Assembly: GCA_025352325.1 (NCBI GenBank)
Contig: JANXTR010000021.1
Coordinates: 1 to 64,000 of the forward strand
Origin: Microbacteriaceae bacterium
GTDB taxonomy: Bacteria; Actinomycetota; Actinomycetes; Actinomycetales; Microbacteriaceae
Reading direction: 5' to 3'
DNA length: 64,000 bases
The notes under the pieces are model-generated. The model made no database searches. It was not told where the DNA came from and saw nothing but the letters and a program-made list of their open reading frames with translations. Of the stretch, positions 52,888 to 62,396 are shown piece after piece (position 1 is the first letter of the stretch; each line of letters opens with the position of its first letter). Made by a program: the position numbers and the translations under genes.

Positions 52888-54201
52888 TCAGGAGGCCGTG
52901 ACCTTCTTTGCCGCCGGGCGTCGAACCGGAGCCGCGGTCCTCTTCTCGGCCGCTTCCGCAGCGACGAGCTTCGCGCGCGGGATGAGGCGCTCGAGCTGGG
53001 TGACGTGGGCCGGCGTCAGCTCGGCGAGCGAGGCGGTGCCGAGCAGCTTCATCGTGCGGATCAGCTGGTCGCTGAGGATCGCGATGGTGCGGTCGACGCC
53101 GCGGCGTCCGCCGGCCATGAGGCCGTAGAGGTAGGCGCGCCCGATCATCGTGAAGTCGGCGCCCAGGGCGATCGAGGCGACAATGTCGGCGCCGGACATG
53201 ATGCCGGTGTCGACGCCGATCTCGATGTCGTCGCCCACCTCGCGGACGACCTCGGGCAGCAGGTGGAAGGGGATTGGGGCACGGTCGAGCTGGCGGCCTC
53301 CGTGGTTCGAGAGCACGATGCCGTCGACGCCGAGGGAGGCGAGTTTCGCGGCATCCTGCACGTTCTGCACGCCCTTGATGACGATCTTGCCCGGCCAGAT
53401 GCCGCGGATGATGTCGAGGTCGGCGAACGAGATCGTCGGGTCCATGGCGGCGTCGAGCAGCTCACCGACCGTGCCGCCCGTGGACGACAGCGACGCGAAC
53501 TGCAGCGGCGGCGTGGTCAGGAAGTCGATCCACCACCACGGGCGGGGGATCGCGTTGACGATCGTGCCGACCGTCAGCTGCGGAGGGATCGAGAATCCGT
53601 TCCGCTTGTCGCGCAGCCGCGCACCGGCGACGGGGGTGTCGACGGTGAAGTGGAGGGTGTCGAAGCCGGCGGCGGCGGCCCGGCGGGTGAGCTCGTACGA
53701 GATCTCGCGATCGCGCATCACGTACAGTTGGAACCAGTTGCGGCCGTGCGGGTTGGCCGCCTTGACGTCCTCGATCGAGGTCGTCCCGAGCGTCGACAGG
53801 GTGAACGGGATGCCCGCGGCGGCGGCCGCGCCCGCGCCCGCGATCTCGCCCTCGGTCTGCATCAGCCGGGTGAAGCCGGTCGGCGCGATCGCGAACGGCA
53901 GTGCCATCGGGCCACCGAGCACGGTCGAGGAGGTGTCGACGCCCTCCATCCCGCGCAGGATCGACGGGCTGAACTCGATGTCCTCGAAAGCCTGGCGCGC
54001 GCGGGCCAGCGAGATCTCCTGCTCGGCCGAGCCGTCCGTGTAGTCGAAGGCGGCCTTCGGGGTACGGCGCTTCGCGATCGTGCGGAGGTCGGCGATCGTG
54101 AGCGCCGACTGCAGCCGTCGGTCGGTCAGGTCGAAGTTGGGCTTCTTGAACTGCATGAGCTCGAGAAGGTCTTTCGGGTTGGGCAACTGCCGCTGAACCA
54201 T
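52888..54201 (-). CDS. lldD: FMN-dependent L-lactate dehydrogenase / alpha-hydroxy-acid oxidase
   Basis: This 437-residue FMN enzyme has [50 protein letters not shown], and the active-site [12 protein letters not shown] with catalytic His and Arg. It oxidises L-lactate to pyruvate. The C-terminal tail is Lys/Ala/Pro-rich ([11 protein letters not shown]). It follows a GntR gene after 16 bases. Since the L-fucose pathway next door yields L-lactate, I infer that it finishes that pathway. Confidence 0.92.
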   Translation of the reverse strand: MVQRQLPNPKDLLELMQFKKPNFDLTDRRLQSALTIADLRTIAKRRTPKAAFDYTDGSAEQEISLARARQAFEDIEFSPSILRGMEGVDTSSTVLGGPMALPFAIAPTGFTRLMQTEGEIAGAGAAAAAGIPFTLSTLGTTSIEDVKAANPHGRNWFQLYVMRDREISYELTRRAAAAGFDTLHFTVDTPVAGARLRDKRNGFSIPPQLTVGTIVNAIPRPWWWIDFLTTPPLQFASLSSTGGTVGELLDAAMDPTISFADLDIIRGIWPGKIVIKGVQNVQDAAKLASLGVDGIVLSNHGGRQLDRAPIPFHLLPEVVREVGDDIEIGVDTGIMSGADIVASIALGADFTMIGRAYLYGLMAGGRRGVDRTIAILSDQLIRTMKLLGTASLAELTPAHVTQLERLIPRAKLVAAEAAEKRTAAPVRRPAAKKVTAS

Positions 54202-54217
54202 GGTGGTCTCTTCCGTT

Positions 54218-54871
54218 CTAGTCGTGCGAGGAGTCGTAGTGGGCGAGCAGGCGTTCGCGCGTGCCCGCGATGTGCTCGCGGGTGAGCCGCGTAGCGTCGG
54301 CGTGGTCTCCGGCCTCGATGGCGTTGAGGATGCCCTGGTGTTGACTCGCCACATCGCGCGCGGTGAGCAGGTGGTAGGCCTGGACCTGCCCGATGCAGAG
54401 TTCGATCTCACCCATCAGGAGGGCGTGCATCCTGGCCAGGCGCGGGCTCGGCTGTCCCGCGACCAGCTCGCGATGGAACGCGATGTCCTCCTGCGCGAAC
54501 GATTCATCCAGGCGGGCTCGTTCGAGCAGGGCGCGGTGGGCGTCGAGGGCGGCGGGCGGGATGGTGCCTCGCCGAGCCAGCGCCGAGATGGCGGCGGCCT
54601 CGACGGTCGCCCGATTCTCGAACAGGTCGATGATGTCGTCCCGTCCCAGCTCGGGGACGCGGGCGGTCCGGTGGGCGCGGCGTGTCAGCAGCCCTTCGCT
54701 GACGAGTCGCTCGAGCGCGGCCTTGGCCGTGGGTCGTGCGACGCCGTACTCGAGGGCGATCGCCGACTCGGTGACGAGTGCGCCCGGTTCGATGGCGGCG
54801 CCGAGGATGCGCTCGCGGAGCGCGTCGTAGACCGCCTCCGGAAGGGAAGTCGTCTTGAGCTGTGTCGCCAT
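54218..54871 (-). CDS. GntR-family regulator, FCD (FadR-type) subgroup
   Basis: This 217-residue protein has an N-terminal winged helix ([40 protein letters not shown]) and a helical FCD domain with metal-binding His residues (FHRELV, HQGIL, REHIAG). It is the first gene of a unit with lldD. The FadR-type palindrome TTGTCAAACAA lies 33 bases upstream and suggests autoregulation; LldR-type control of lactate use is plausible. Confidence 0.9.
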   Translation of the reverse strand: MATQLKTTSLPEAVYDALRERILGAAIEPGALVTESAIALEYGVARPTAKAALERLVSEGLLTRRAHRTARVPELGRDDIIDLFENRATVEAAAISALARRGTIPPAALDAHRALLERARLDESFAQEDIAFHRELVAGQPSPRLARMHALLMGEIELCIGQVQAYHLLTARDVASQHQGILNAIEAGDHADATRLTREHIAGTRERLLAHYDSSHD

Positions 54872-54903
54872 CCGCTGTCACCACCGATCCACATCGACTC
54901 TGA

Positions 54904-54914
54904 TTGTTTGACAA
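54904..54914 (-). promoter_or_regulatory. FadR/LldR-type operator
   Basis: The perfect palindrome TTGTCAAACAA fits the FCD-type half-site rule TNGT-N3-ACNA exactly. The 6-base palindrome GTATAC abuts it. It lies in the promoter region of the gntR-lldD unit. Confidence 0.6.
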
Positions 54915-54957
54915 GTATACGAACGGTGGCCGCAGTGGTCTAGGCCGAGAGTCGTAG

Positions 54958-55203
54958 GGCATCTACGACGGTGCGGCGAGGCGGCCGGGCCTTCCGGACG
55001 CGGTGGGTGCCCTGGTGACCGCCGTCACGCCCGACTCGGTCGACCTGAAGCTGGTCAACCTCGACCGTGCAGCCCCGCGCACGTTCGTCGTGCAGGCGGG
55101 GTCGTTCGGGGAGCACCGCTTCGGGGAGGCGTCCGTCTCCGGCGCCGCCGCCAGGGCCGTCGACGGGCGGTGGCTCGAGGTCGAGCTCAGGGCTTGGTGT
55201 TGA
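54958..55203 (+). pseudogene. C-terminal fragment of an unidentified gene
   Basis: An open frame without a proper start reads ARRPGLPDAVGALVTAVTPD, VDLKLVNLDRAAPRTFVVQA, GEHRF and ends ELRAWC. The phrase pattern (LVN-D-x-x-x-PRT-VVQAG-FGEHRF) looks like the C-terminal end of a larger carbohydrate-related actinobacterial protein. The 5' part is absent, and its end overlaps the 3' end of the neighbouring GntR gene. The family cannot be named. Confidence 0.45.
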
Positions 55204-55972
55204 GCGCTTCGACCGCGGGGATGAAGCGCTGCCGCGACGACTCGATGTGGTGAAGCATCAGCTCCCGCGCGCTGTCGGCGGCCCCGCCCGCGATGGCGTT
55301 GACGATCTCGACGTGCTCGCTGACCGCCAGGGGGCGTTTGCCGCTCTGGTAGTACTCGGCGAACATGCTTCGCACGAACTCGCCTTCCGCGTCCGATCCC
55401 TCGCGCTCCTCGTTCTCCTCGATGGTGAGCGTCGCGCGGTATACGCGGAAGAGGTGCATGTGGCAGTGCGTGCGGATGAACGCCTCCTCGACGAAGGAGT
55501 TGCCCGATGCGTGGGCGACGAGCGCGTGCAGCCGGGTGTCGTGCTCGGTGAACTCGGGATAGGTCGAGGAACTTCTCGTGCGCTCGATGTGCTCGGCCCG
55601 CTCCAGTTCGCCCCGCAGCGCCTCGATGTCGCGACGCGTGCTGCGACGCGAGGCCTCCGAGGCCGCCCACGGCTCGATCAGGGCGCGAAACTGGAACAGC
55701 TCATCGAACTGCTGCACCGACAGGAGGTCGGTCGCCTCGTAGCCGCGCAGGGGGATCTTCGTCACCAGCCCGTCGGCCTCGAGCCGGGCCAGTGCCTCGC
55801 GCACCGGGGTCTGTGAGACCGACAGGTCACGTGACAGTTCGTCGATGCCGACGTGCTCACCCGGAGAGATCTCGTGGTCGAGGATCATCGCCTTGATCGC
55901 GTCGTACGTGCCGTCGGCCAGAACCAGTCGACGAGGTCCGGCGCCCGCACGGCGAGCAGAATCTCGTGCCAT
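55187..55972 (-). CDS. GntR-family regulator, FCD subgroup
   Basis: This 261-residue protein has a winged helix (YDAIKAMILDHEISPGEHVG, DLSVSQTPVREALARLEADG) and an FCD domain (FTEHDTRLHALVAHASGNSF, HHIESSRQRF). It lies 96 bases downstream of the SDR gene on the same strand, separated by a hairpin. I infer that it senses a sugar-acid intermediate and controls the fucose-type locus. Confidence 0.9.
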   Translation of the reverse strand: MARDSARRAGAGPRRLVLADGTYDAIKAMILDHEISPGEHVGIDELSRDLSVSQTPVREALARLEADGLVTKIPLRGYEATDLLSVQQFDELFQFRALIEPWAASEASRRSTRRDIEALRGELERAEHIERTRSSSTYPEFTEHDTRLHALVAHASGNSFVEEAFIRTHCHMHLFRVYRATLTIEENEEREGSDAEGEFVRSMFAEYYQSGKRPLAVSEHVEIVNAIAGGAADSARELMLHHIESSRQRFIPAVEALNTKP

Positions 55973-56037
55973 TGTTGCTTGCCTTCCCGCTCGGCCGTTC
56001 GGCCAGTACTCGGCGCGACTGGCGCTAATCGTATATC

Positions 56038-56058
56038 CGGCGGACCGTCGGTCCGCCG
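56038..56058 (-). terminator. Compact hairpin after the SDR gene
   Basis: CGGCGGACC and GGTCCGCCG form a 9-bp stem with a 3-base loop, 11 bases past the SDR stop on the minus strand. It is followed by an A/T-rich stretch that could hold the promoter of the GntR gene. Confidence 0.55.
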
Positions 56059-56068
56059 CGCGTCGTCG

Positions 56069-56818
56069 CTAGCGCGACGGGACCCGCAATCCGTCCATCC
56101 CGCCGTCGACGGCGAGCACCGCGCCGGTCGTCGAACGCTGGTCGGGATCGGCCAGATAGCGGATGGCGCCGGCGACCTCGTCTGCGCTCACGAGGCGTCC
56201 ACTGGGCTGGCGCTGCTCGAGCGCGGTGCGTTCGGCGGACGGGTCCGAGGCGAGGTCGAGGAGACGGGCGACCCAGGGCGTGTCGGCCGTTCCCGGGTTC
56301 ACGCAGTTCACACGGATGCCCTCGTGGATGAAGTCTGCGGCCATGGCGCGGGTGAGGGATTCGACGGCGCCCTTGCTGGCCGAGTAGATGGCTCGCTGGG
56401 GCAGACCGACGCTCGCGGCGATCGAGCACGTGTTGACGACGCCGGCGGCCGGGCTCTTGCGCAGCAGGGGAAGGGCCGCGGTGGTCACGCGCGCGGTGCC
56501 GACGACGTTCACGTTCAGGACCTGCGCCCACTCGGCCTCGGTGGCGTCTTCCACTGAGCCGACGGCCCCGATGCCGGCGTTGTTGACCAGGATGTCGAGC
56601 ACATCGATCCGACTCGCCAGCGTGGCGAAGGCCGCGGCCACCGACTCCGGGGAGCCGACGTTGCACTCGATCCACTCGGCGACGCCCGCCATCGCGCCCT
56701 CGTTGATGTCGAGGCCGAAGACGCGCGCTCCTGCCGCGGCGAAGTTCTGCGCGGTGGCCAACCCGATGCCGGACCCCGCGCCCGTGACCACCGCGGTCAG
56801 GCCTGTCATTTCGGACAT
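56069..56818 (-). CDS. SDR-family dehydrogenase (2-keto-3-deoxy-L-fuconate dehydrogenase candidate)
   Basis: This 249-residue short-chain dehydrogenase shows the cofactor motif TGAGSGIGLATAQ (residues 14-26), NNAGIG, and the catalytic Ser (CSIAAS) with YSASK. A C-terminal VDGGMDG closes the domain. Asp in FGLDINEG favours NAD+. Its position, divergent from the sugar-acid importer, and the rest of the cluster suggest oxidation of 2-keto-3-deoxy-L-fuconate to the 2,4-diketo acid. That role is inference. Confidence 0.85.
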   Translation of the reverse strand: MSEMTGLTAVVTGAGSGIGLATAQNFAAAGARVFGLDINEGAMAGVAEWIECNVGSPESVAAAFATLASRIDVLDILVNNAGIGAVGSVEDATEAEWAQVLNVNVVGTARVTTAALPLLRKSPAAGVVNTCSIAASVGLPQRAIYSASKGAVESLTRAMAADFIHEGIRVNCVNPGTADTPWVARLLDLASDPSAERTALEQRQPSGRLVSADEVAGAIRYLADPDQRSTTGAVLAVDGGMDGLRVPSR

Positions 56819-56910
56819 AGTGTGCCCTGTGCTCTCTCCGTTGAGGGATGTTGCCGTCGCCTCTGACGCCCCCGATGTGTCGAGAACGACCCGTATGAGG
56901 CGATGTAAAA

Positions 56911-56944
56911 ATACTATATAGGATCCGTGTAAATCATGTAGTAT
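56911..56944. promoter_or_regulatory. A/T-rich operator-promoter between SDR and solute-binding protein genes
   Basis: Arms ATACTA (56911-56916) and TAGTAT (56939-56944) enclose the 8-base palindrome CTATATAG and a possible -10 element. The stretch stands out as A/T-rich in a GC-rich window. It is a likely target of one of the nearby GntR proteins. Confidence 0.5.
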
Positions 56945-57005
56945 GACTTTCACTTGGAGCGAAGGTGCTTTCTTTCGTTCCTTCACGGCATGAAAGGAAG
57001 CACCA

Positions 57006-58289
57006 ATGAAACGACTAGCAGTGGCGCTCGTTGCGGTAATAGCGCTCGGAGTGGCTCTCGCGGGCTGCACGACCGGCGGCTCATCCTCCAGCGGGAGGCC
57101 CTCCATCCTGATCTGGGCGGACACGCCCCGGATCCCGCAGGCGACGGAGTACCAGAAGGAGATGAAGGGCAAGGTCGACGTCAAGATCGAGACCATCGCC
57201 CAGGCGGACGCGCAGACCAAGATCGCGCTGGCCAACCGCGCCAAGAAGGGCTGGCCAGACATCATCTTCGGTGCGCCCGCCGACACCGCGCAGTTCAAGG
57301 ACCCGTCCAACGGCTACGCCGCCGACCTCACCAAGCTGGTGTCGAAGAAGATCTTCGATGGCTTCGGGGAAGGCAACAGTGATTGTCTCTATAACGGCAA
57401 GTACTACTGCCTCAAGAACGACCTCGCGAACACGGTGCTCTGGTACAACACGAAGATCTTCAAGGAGCTGGGCCTCACCGTCCCGACCACCATGCAGGAG
57501 TTTGTGGATACCGCGTTGAAGCTCAAGGGCACCGGCTACTCGGCCGGCGCATATGGCGACCAGCTGTACTACGCCGCGTTCCTGCAGTCGAGTGAGTGCC
57601 CGCTTGCCGACCTCACCGCGGAGAACACGGTGCGGATCGCTCCGAGCGACCCGAAGTGCACTCGCGTCGCCAAGACGATCCAGCCGCTGCTGGACTCCGG
57701 CGTCATCGACAAGCGGTCTCCGTTCGATGCGGGCTTCATCAAGGACGTGGCCGGCCAGGACAAGGTCGCGATGACCATCGGCCCGTCATGGTGGGGTGAC
57801 TTCGTGATCCGGCCCGCCGCGTCGTGGAGCGTGCCTGCCGGCGAGATCGCCGCCGCCAACATGCCCAGCTGGGGCACCGGGAGCGACAACAAGTCCGGCG
57901 CGTACGGTGGTGGTGTGTTCACCGTCTCCTCGCACTCGAAGTTCCCGCAGGCGGCCGTTGACGCCGCCGTCTGGATGACCACTTCGGACTGGATGGCCAC
58001 CGCGGCGACCACCCCGACGTTCCCGGCCTATGGCCCGGCGAACAAACTGTGGGAGGCACGGATCTCGAAGGACCCGTACTACGCGAACAACGTGTACACC
58101 GCGATGGCGGCCGGCGCGAACAACATCTCGCAGGTCGATCGCCCCGTGCGGTTCCCATTCAACGCGCAGTTCGGCACGTTGTCGGCGGCCATCCAAAACG
58201 GGAAGTCGCTAAGCACCGCGCTGGACGACCTCACCAAGTCGCTCCAGGGCCTGGCACCGCAGTCCGGGTACAAGGTAGTAACCAAGTAG
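57006..58289 (+). CDS. ABC-transporter sugar-binding lipoprotein
   Basis: This 427-residue extracellular solute-binding protein has a lipoprotein signal peptide with the lipobox LAGC (Cys about 20). The family-1 fold follows (ILIWADTPRIPQATEYQKEM, DIIFGAPADTAQFKDPSNGY, VAMTIGPSWWGDFVI). It captures a sugar or sugar acid at the cell surface for the two permeases downstream. No ATP-binding subunit is encoded in the window; such importers often share a common MsiK-type ATPase. The ATG follows GAAAGGAAG. Confidence 0.93.
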   Translation: MKRLAVALVAVIALGVALAGCTTGGSSSSGRPSILIWADTPRIPQATEYQKEMKGKVDVKIETIAQADAQTKIALANRAKKGWPDIIFGAPADTAQFKDPSNGYAADLTKLVSKKIFDGFGEGNSDCLYNGKYYCLKNDLANTVLWYNTKIFKELGLTVPTTMQEFVDTALKLKGTGYSAGAYGDQLYYAAFLQSSECPLADLTAENTVRIAPSDPKCTRVAKTIQPLLDSGVIDKRSPFDAGFIKDVAGQDKVAMTIGPSWWGDFVIRPAASWSVPAGEIAAANMPSWGTGSDNKSGAYGGGVFTVSSHSKFPQAAVDAAVWMTTSDWMATAATTPTFPAYGPANKLWEARISKDPYYANNVYTAMAAGANNISQVDRPVRFPFNAQFGTLSAAIQNGKSLSTALDDLTKSLQGLAPQSGYKVVTK

Positions 58290-58296
58290 CGCATCG

Positions 58297-58334
58297 ACGG
58301 TGCCGGGAGATCTTCGCGGGTCTCCCGGCACCGT
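58297..58334 (+). terminator. Hairpin between binding-protein and permease genes
   Basis: A perfect 14-bp stem (58297-58310 with 58321-58334) with a 10-base loop lies just after the binding-protein stop. It probably attenuates transcription or stabilises the upstream mRNA so that binding protein exceeds permease. Confidence 0.65.
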
Positions 58335-58358
58335 GATGCACCGAGTGAAGGGAACGCG

Positions 58359-59258
58359 ATGGCGCGCTCACGAGCGAGAAGACGGAGCCTGGTCGCGGGC
58401 AGCATCATGTTCGCGCCCTACCTGATCCTCCTGGCGCTGTTCGGTGTCTGGCCGATCGTCCAAGCCGGACTTGTGTCGTTGGAACCGACCGTCATCAACC
58501 CAGCAGGCGGCGCTCAGAACTTCGCCGATGTGGTGGCGGATGTGCGGTTCGTCCCCGCCGCCCTCAACGTCGTGGTATTCCTGGTGATGTATGTGCCCGC
58601 GATGCTCATCGTGGTGTCGCTGATGTCGCTCCTGCTGGACACGGTCCAGGGCAGGTGGAACCTCCCGCTGCGACTCGCCTACATCGTTCCCGCGTCGATG
58701 ACCGGGGCCACCGCGGTGCTCATCTGGTACTTCATGTTGGAGCCGTCGCTGAGTCCCTACCAGGACGCCCTGCACGCCTTGGGGATCACCCAGGGCAACC
58801 AGATCTGGCGCCAGGGTGGTCTGGCCTGGATCTTCGTGGCGATGGCGTTCTTCGTCGGCGCCGGCAACTGGATCGTCGTGCAGTACGGCTCATTGCAGTC
58901 CATCTCCGACGACATCCTGGAGGCGGCGAGGATCGACGGCGCCAACTCCTGGCAGATCGCATGGCGGATCAAGCTCCCGCTGATCCGCAAGTACCTGGTC
59001 TACATGGGCATCCTGGTCTTCGCCGCCGGGCTTCAGGTCTTCGTCGAACCGCAGCTGATCTCCGGCTCGGTCTATACCGGGATCGCTACGGACTGGTCAC
59101 TGAATCAGTTGAGTTACGACCTCGCCTTCCAGAGCAACAACCTGGCGGATTCGGCGGCGCTGTCGCTGATGCTGCTGGTCGTCTGCATCGTGGCGGCGAT
59201 CGTCGTGATCTTCCGATCCGACTTCTTCGAGGGCACCGGCGTGGGGAGCAAGAAATGA
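58359..59258 (+). CDS. ABC sugar transporter permease (MalF-like)
   Basis: This 299-residue inner-membrane protein has about six hydrophobic segments, beginning at SIMFAPYLILLALFGVWPIV. The coupling loop SDDILEAARIDGANSWQIAW contains the EAA-type motif (EAARIDGA...) that contacts the ATPase. The ATG follows GAAGGGAA. It overlaps the second permease gene by four bases. Confidence 0.93.
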   Translation: MARSRARRRSLVAGSIMFAPYLILLALFGVWPIVQAGLVSLEPTVINPAGGAQNFADVVADVRFVPAALNVVVFLVMYVPAMLIVVSLMSLLLDTVQGRWNLPLRLAYIVPASMTGATAVLIWYFMLEPSLSPYQDALHALGITQGNQIWRQGGLAWIFVAMAFFVGAGNWIVVQYGSLQSISDDILEAARIDGANSWQIAWRIKLPLIRKYLVYMGILVFAAGLQVFVEPQLISGSVYTGIATDWSLNQLSYDLAFQSNNLADSAALSLMLLVVCIVAAIVVIFRSDFFEGTGVGSKK

Positions 59259-60190
59259 CAACCGAGACGATCACGACCGCCAGCTCGGGGCGCGCCCACG
59301 GAGTCGTTCGAACCCGAGGCTTCGGAGCGATCACCGGACGCACGGTCGTGTGGATCGTGCTCGCGGTCTTCGGGATCCTCAGCGTCGTCCCGATGATCTG
59401 GCTGATCCTGGCGCCGTCGAAGACGGCCAAGCAGCTGAACGGCGACGCGCCCTTCTCGTTCGGGTCCTTCGCCCAGTACGGCGTGGCCTGGAACAACCTG
59501 CTGAGCCAGAACAACGGCGTCATCCTCAACTGGATGGGGAACTCGGTCGTCTATACCGCCTCGATCGTCGTCATCTCCTGCCTCACCGCGGTGCTGGCCG
59601 GCTACGCGTTGGCGGCCACCGCGCTGCCGTTCAAGCGCGCGCTGTTGATCATCACCCTGGTCGCAATGATCATCCCGCCGGTGGCGCTGGTGGTCCCGCT
59701 GTTCGTGGAGATCTCCGCGATCGGGCTCTACGACAACCCGATCTCGGTGATTCTGACGAGCTCGTTCTATCCGTTCGGCGTCTTCCTGGCCTACATCTAC
59801 TTCTCCACCTCGATCCCAACCGAGTTGTACGAGGCCGCCAAGGTCGACGGAGCGGGCGAGTTCACCACGTTCTTCCGGATCGCTCTCCCGCTGTCCCGGG
59901 GCCTCTTCGGCATGCTGGCGTTCTTCAGCTTCAGCGCCGCGTGGGTGAACTACTTCCTGCCCTACGTGCTGCTGCAGTCGCAGGAGAACTTCAACCTGTC
60001 GCTCGGGCTCGGCTTCCTCTTCACGTCCAGCCCGGCCCTAAATCCGCAGAATGGCGCCCAGCAGAGCCTCATCGGGCGTCCCGAAATCGCCCTGGCGAGC
60101 CTGTTCCTCGCCATCCCGATCCTCATCGTCTTCATCGCCTCGTCTCGCCTGCTGGTACGCGGCGTGCTGGCCGGCGCGGTCAAGAGCTAG
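59255..60190 (+). CDS. ABC sugar transporter permease (MalG-like)
   Basis: This 311-residue permease has an N-terminal helix (VVWIVLAVFGILSVVPMIWL) after a cytoplasmic stretch, five further membrane segments, and the EAA loop PTELYEAAKVDGAGEFTTFF. It pairs with the MalF-like protein just upstream to form the channel. It ends 12 bases before fucD, so import and breakdown share one transcript. Confidence 0.93.
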   Translation: MTTETITTASSGRAHGVVRTRGFGAITGRTVVWIVLAVFGILSVVPMIWLILAPSKTAKQLNGDAPFSFGSFAQYGVAWNNLLSQNNGVILNWMGNSVVYTASIVVISCLTAVLAGYALAATALPFKRALLIITLVAMIIPPVALVVPLFVEISAIGLYDNPISVILTSSFYPFGVFLAYIYFSTSIPTELYEAAKVDGAGEFTTFFRIALPLSRGLFGMLAFFSFSAAWVNYFLPYVLLQSQENFNLSLGLGFLFTSSPALNPQNGAQQSLIGRPEIALASLFLAIPILIVFIASSRLLVRGVLAGAVKS

Positions 60191-60202
60191 GAGCATCCCC
60201 GA

Positions 60203-61510
60203 ATGAGCACCGTCACCCGCATCCGCACCTTGGACATCCGCTTCCCGACGTCGATCTTCCTCGACGGCTCGGATGCGATGAACCCCGATCCCGACTACTC
60301 GGCCGCCTACCTGCAGATTGAGACCGACAGCCCGGACAGGCTGACGGGCACCGGCTTCGTCTTCACGATCGGTCGCGGCAACGACATCGAGTCGAACGCG
60401 ATCGAGGTGCTCGCCTCTCGGTTCGTCGGCCGTGATGTCGAGGAGCTGCTCGCCGACATGGGAGCGACCTGGAAGGAGATGCTGCACGACTCGCAGCTGC
60501 GCTGGCTGGGGCCCGAGAAGGGCGTCATGCATATGGCGATCGGCGCGGTCATCAACGCGTTCTGGGACCTCCGCGCGAAGCGAGCGGGGCAGCCGCTGTG
60601 GCAGCACCTCGCCTCGCTCAGCCCGGAGGAGCTCGTCGACCTGGTCGACCTGCGCTACCTGAGTGACGCGCTGACCCGCGACGAGGCTCTCGACATCCTG
60701 CGTCGAGGGCGCGTGGGCTCGGAGGCCCGGATCGCCGAGCTTCTAGCCGACGGCTACCCCGCGTACACGACCGGCCCGGGATGGCTCGGCTACGAGGACG
60801 AGAAGCTCGAACGGCTGGCCAGGGAAGCGGTGGCCGACGGGTTCCAGCAGATCAAGCTCAAGGTGGGCGCCGACCTCGACGACGACAAGCGCCGACTGGC
60901 CATCGCTCGCCGCACCGTCGGCCCCGATATCCGCATCGCCGTCGACGCGAATCAGCGCTGGGACGTCGATGAGGCCGTGGAGTGGATGAGCCAGCTCGCG
61001 GAGTTCGACCTGGCCTGGATCGAGGAGCCGACGAGCCCCGACGATGTGCTCGGCCACGCGGAGATCGCCCGGCGTCTCGCTCCCATGCCGGTCGCCACCG
61101 GCGAACACGTGCAGAACCGCGTCATCTTCAAGCAGATGCTGCAGGCGAAGTCGCTCGCCGTGCTCCAAATGGATGCCTGCCGCGTGGGCGGGGTGAACGA
61201 GAACATCTCGATCCTGCTCCTCGCCGCGAAGTTCGGCATTCCGGTCTGCCCGCACGCCGGCGGGGTCGGACTGTGCGAGACGGTGCAGCACATGTCGATG
61301 TTCGATTTCGTCACCGTCTCGGGAACGCTGGACGGCCGAATGATCGAGTTCGCCGACCACCTGCACGAGCACTTCGTGACGCCCGCGTCGGTGGTCGGGG
61401 GCCGATACCTCGCCCCGACGACGCCCGGTGCCGGCTCGGAGATGCTCGCTTCGTCGATCGACCAGTGGGTGTTCCCCGACGGGCACGGCTGGGTCGAGTT
61501 GAACGGCTGA
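60203..61510 (+). CDS. fucD: L-fuconate dehydratase (enolase superfamily)
   Basis: This 435-residue enzyme dehydrates L-fuconate to 2-keto-3-deoxy-L-fuconate. Seen are the fuconate-dehydratase N-terminal [29 protein letters not shown], the catalytic lysines IKLKVG, metal ligands in [19 protein letters not shown] and [13 protein letters not shown], and the general-acid His in [11 protein letters not shown]. The length matches the family. It is the best-supported member for assigning the locus to L-fucose or a close stereoisomer. Confidence 0.9.
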   Translation: MSTVTRIRTLDIRFPTSIFLDGSDAMNPDPDYSAAYLQIETDSPDRLTGTGFVFTIGRGNDIESNAIEVLASRFVGRDVEELLADMGATWKEMLHDSQLRWLGPEKGVMHMAIGAVINAFWDLRAKRAGQPLWQHLASLSPEELVDLVDLRYLSDALTRDEALDILRRGRVGSEARIAELLADGYPAYTTGPGWLGYEDEKLERLAREAVADGFQQIKLKVGADLDDDKRRLAIARRTVGPDIRIAVDANQRWDVDEAVEWMSQLAEFDLAWIEEPTSPDDVLGHAEIARRLAPMPVATGEHVQNRVIFKQMLQAKSLAVLQMDACRVGGVNENISILLLAAKFGIPVCPHAGGVGLCETVQHMSMFDFVTVSGTLDGRMIEFADHLHEHFVTPASVVGGRYLAPTTPGAGSEMLASSIDQWVFPDGHGWVELNG

Positions 61511-61523
61511 GAGGGGCCGGACC

Positions 61524-62396
61524 ATGCTCAGATTCCTGCGACTTGGGCCTCTCGGGGCCGAACGACCGGCGGTGCTCGACGACGAGGGCGTGCTCCACGA
61601 CCTGTCGGGCCTCACCGCCGACCTCGACGGTGCCTTCCTCGCCGGCGGGGGACTGGATGCCGCGGCGCGCGCGCTCGGCGCGGGGGAGTTGCCGGCGCTC
61701 GACGACCCCGGCGACGGCTCGGGACTCCGGCTGGGGGCACCCATCGCGCGGCCGACGGCGGTCATCTGCATTGGGATGAACTACGCCGCACACGCCGCAG
61801 AGTCCGGGTCGGACCCGCCCACACGGACGGTCATCTTCTTCAAGCATCCGAACACGGTGGTCGGTCCGTTCGACGAGGTGCTCGTCCCTCCAGCATCGAC
61901 GAAGACCGACTGGGAGGTGGAGCTTGCCGTCATCATCGGCACTCGGGCGCGCTACCTCGCCTCGCCCGCTGACGCGCTTGCACACGTTGCGGGGTTCGCG
62001 GTCTCGAACGACGTCTCCGAGCGGGAGTACCAGATCGAGATCTCCGGCGGTCAATGGAGCAAGGGGAAGAGCGCCGAGACCTTCAATCCGCTCGGGCCGT
62101 GGCTAGTGCCTGCGTCGGAACTCGGCGACGGCTCGGGTCTCGGGCTCCGCTCCTTCGTCAACGGCGAGCCGCGACAGGATTCCACGACGTCCGACCTGAT
62201 CTTCGATGTCGCACAAATCGTCTACGAGCTGAGCCAGTACATGGTGCTGGAGCCCGGCGACCTCATCAACACGGGAACGCCCCAGGGCGTCGCGCTGAGC
62301 GGGCGATTCCCGTATCTCGCGCCCGGGGACGTGATGGAACTCGAGATCGACGGTCTCGGTCGTCAGCGTCAGGTGGTCGGGCAGGGTCACCCGTGA
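61524..62396 (+). CDS. Fumarylacetoacetate hydrolase family enzyme (2,4-diketo-3-deoxy-L-fuconate hydrolase candidate)
   Basis: This 290-residue FAH-fold protein has ICIGMNYAAHAAESG, VVGPFDEVLVPPASTKTDWE, VELAVIIG, VSNDVSEREYQ, GPWLVPASELGDGSGLGLR and the end motif LINTGTPQGVALSG. Glu and Asp metal ligands are in place. In the non-phosphorylative fucose route, a FAH member cleaves the diketo acid to pyruvate and L-lactate; the neighbouring fucD supports that assignment. Its stop overlaps the next gene's GTG. Confidence 0.88.
   Translation: MLRFLRLGPLGAERPAVLDDEGVLHDLSGLTADLDGAFLAGGGLDAAARALGAGELPALDDPGDGSGLRLGAPIARPTAVICIGMNYAAHAAESGSDPPTRTVIFFKHPNTVVGPFDEVLVPPASTKTDWEVELAVIIGTRARYLASPADALAHVAGFAVSNDVSEREYQIEISGGQWSKGKSAETFNPLGPWLVPASELGDGSGLGLRSFVNGEPRQDSTTSDLIFDVAQIVYELSQYMVLEPGDLINTGTPQGVALSGRFPYLAPGDVMELEIDGLGRQRQVVGQGHP

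Noticed and set aside
55853-56557. Plus-strand frame opposite the SDR gene
   Set aside because: It has no recognisable domain and overlaps two well-supported minus-strand genes.
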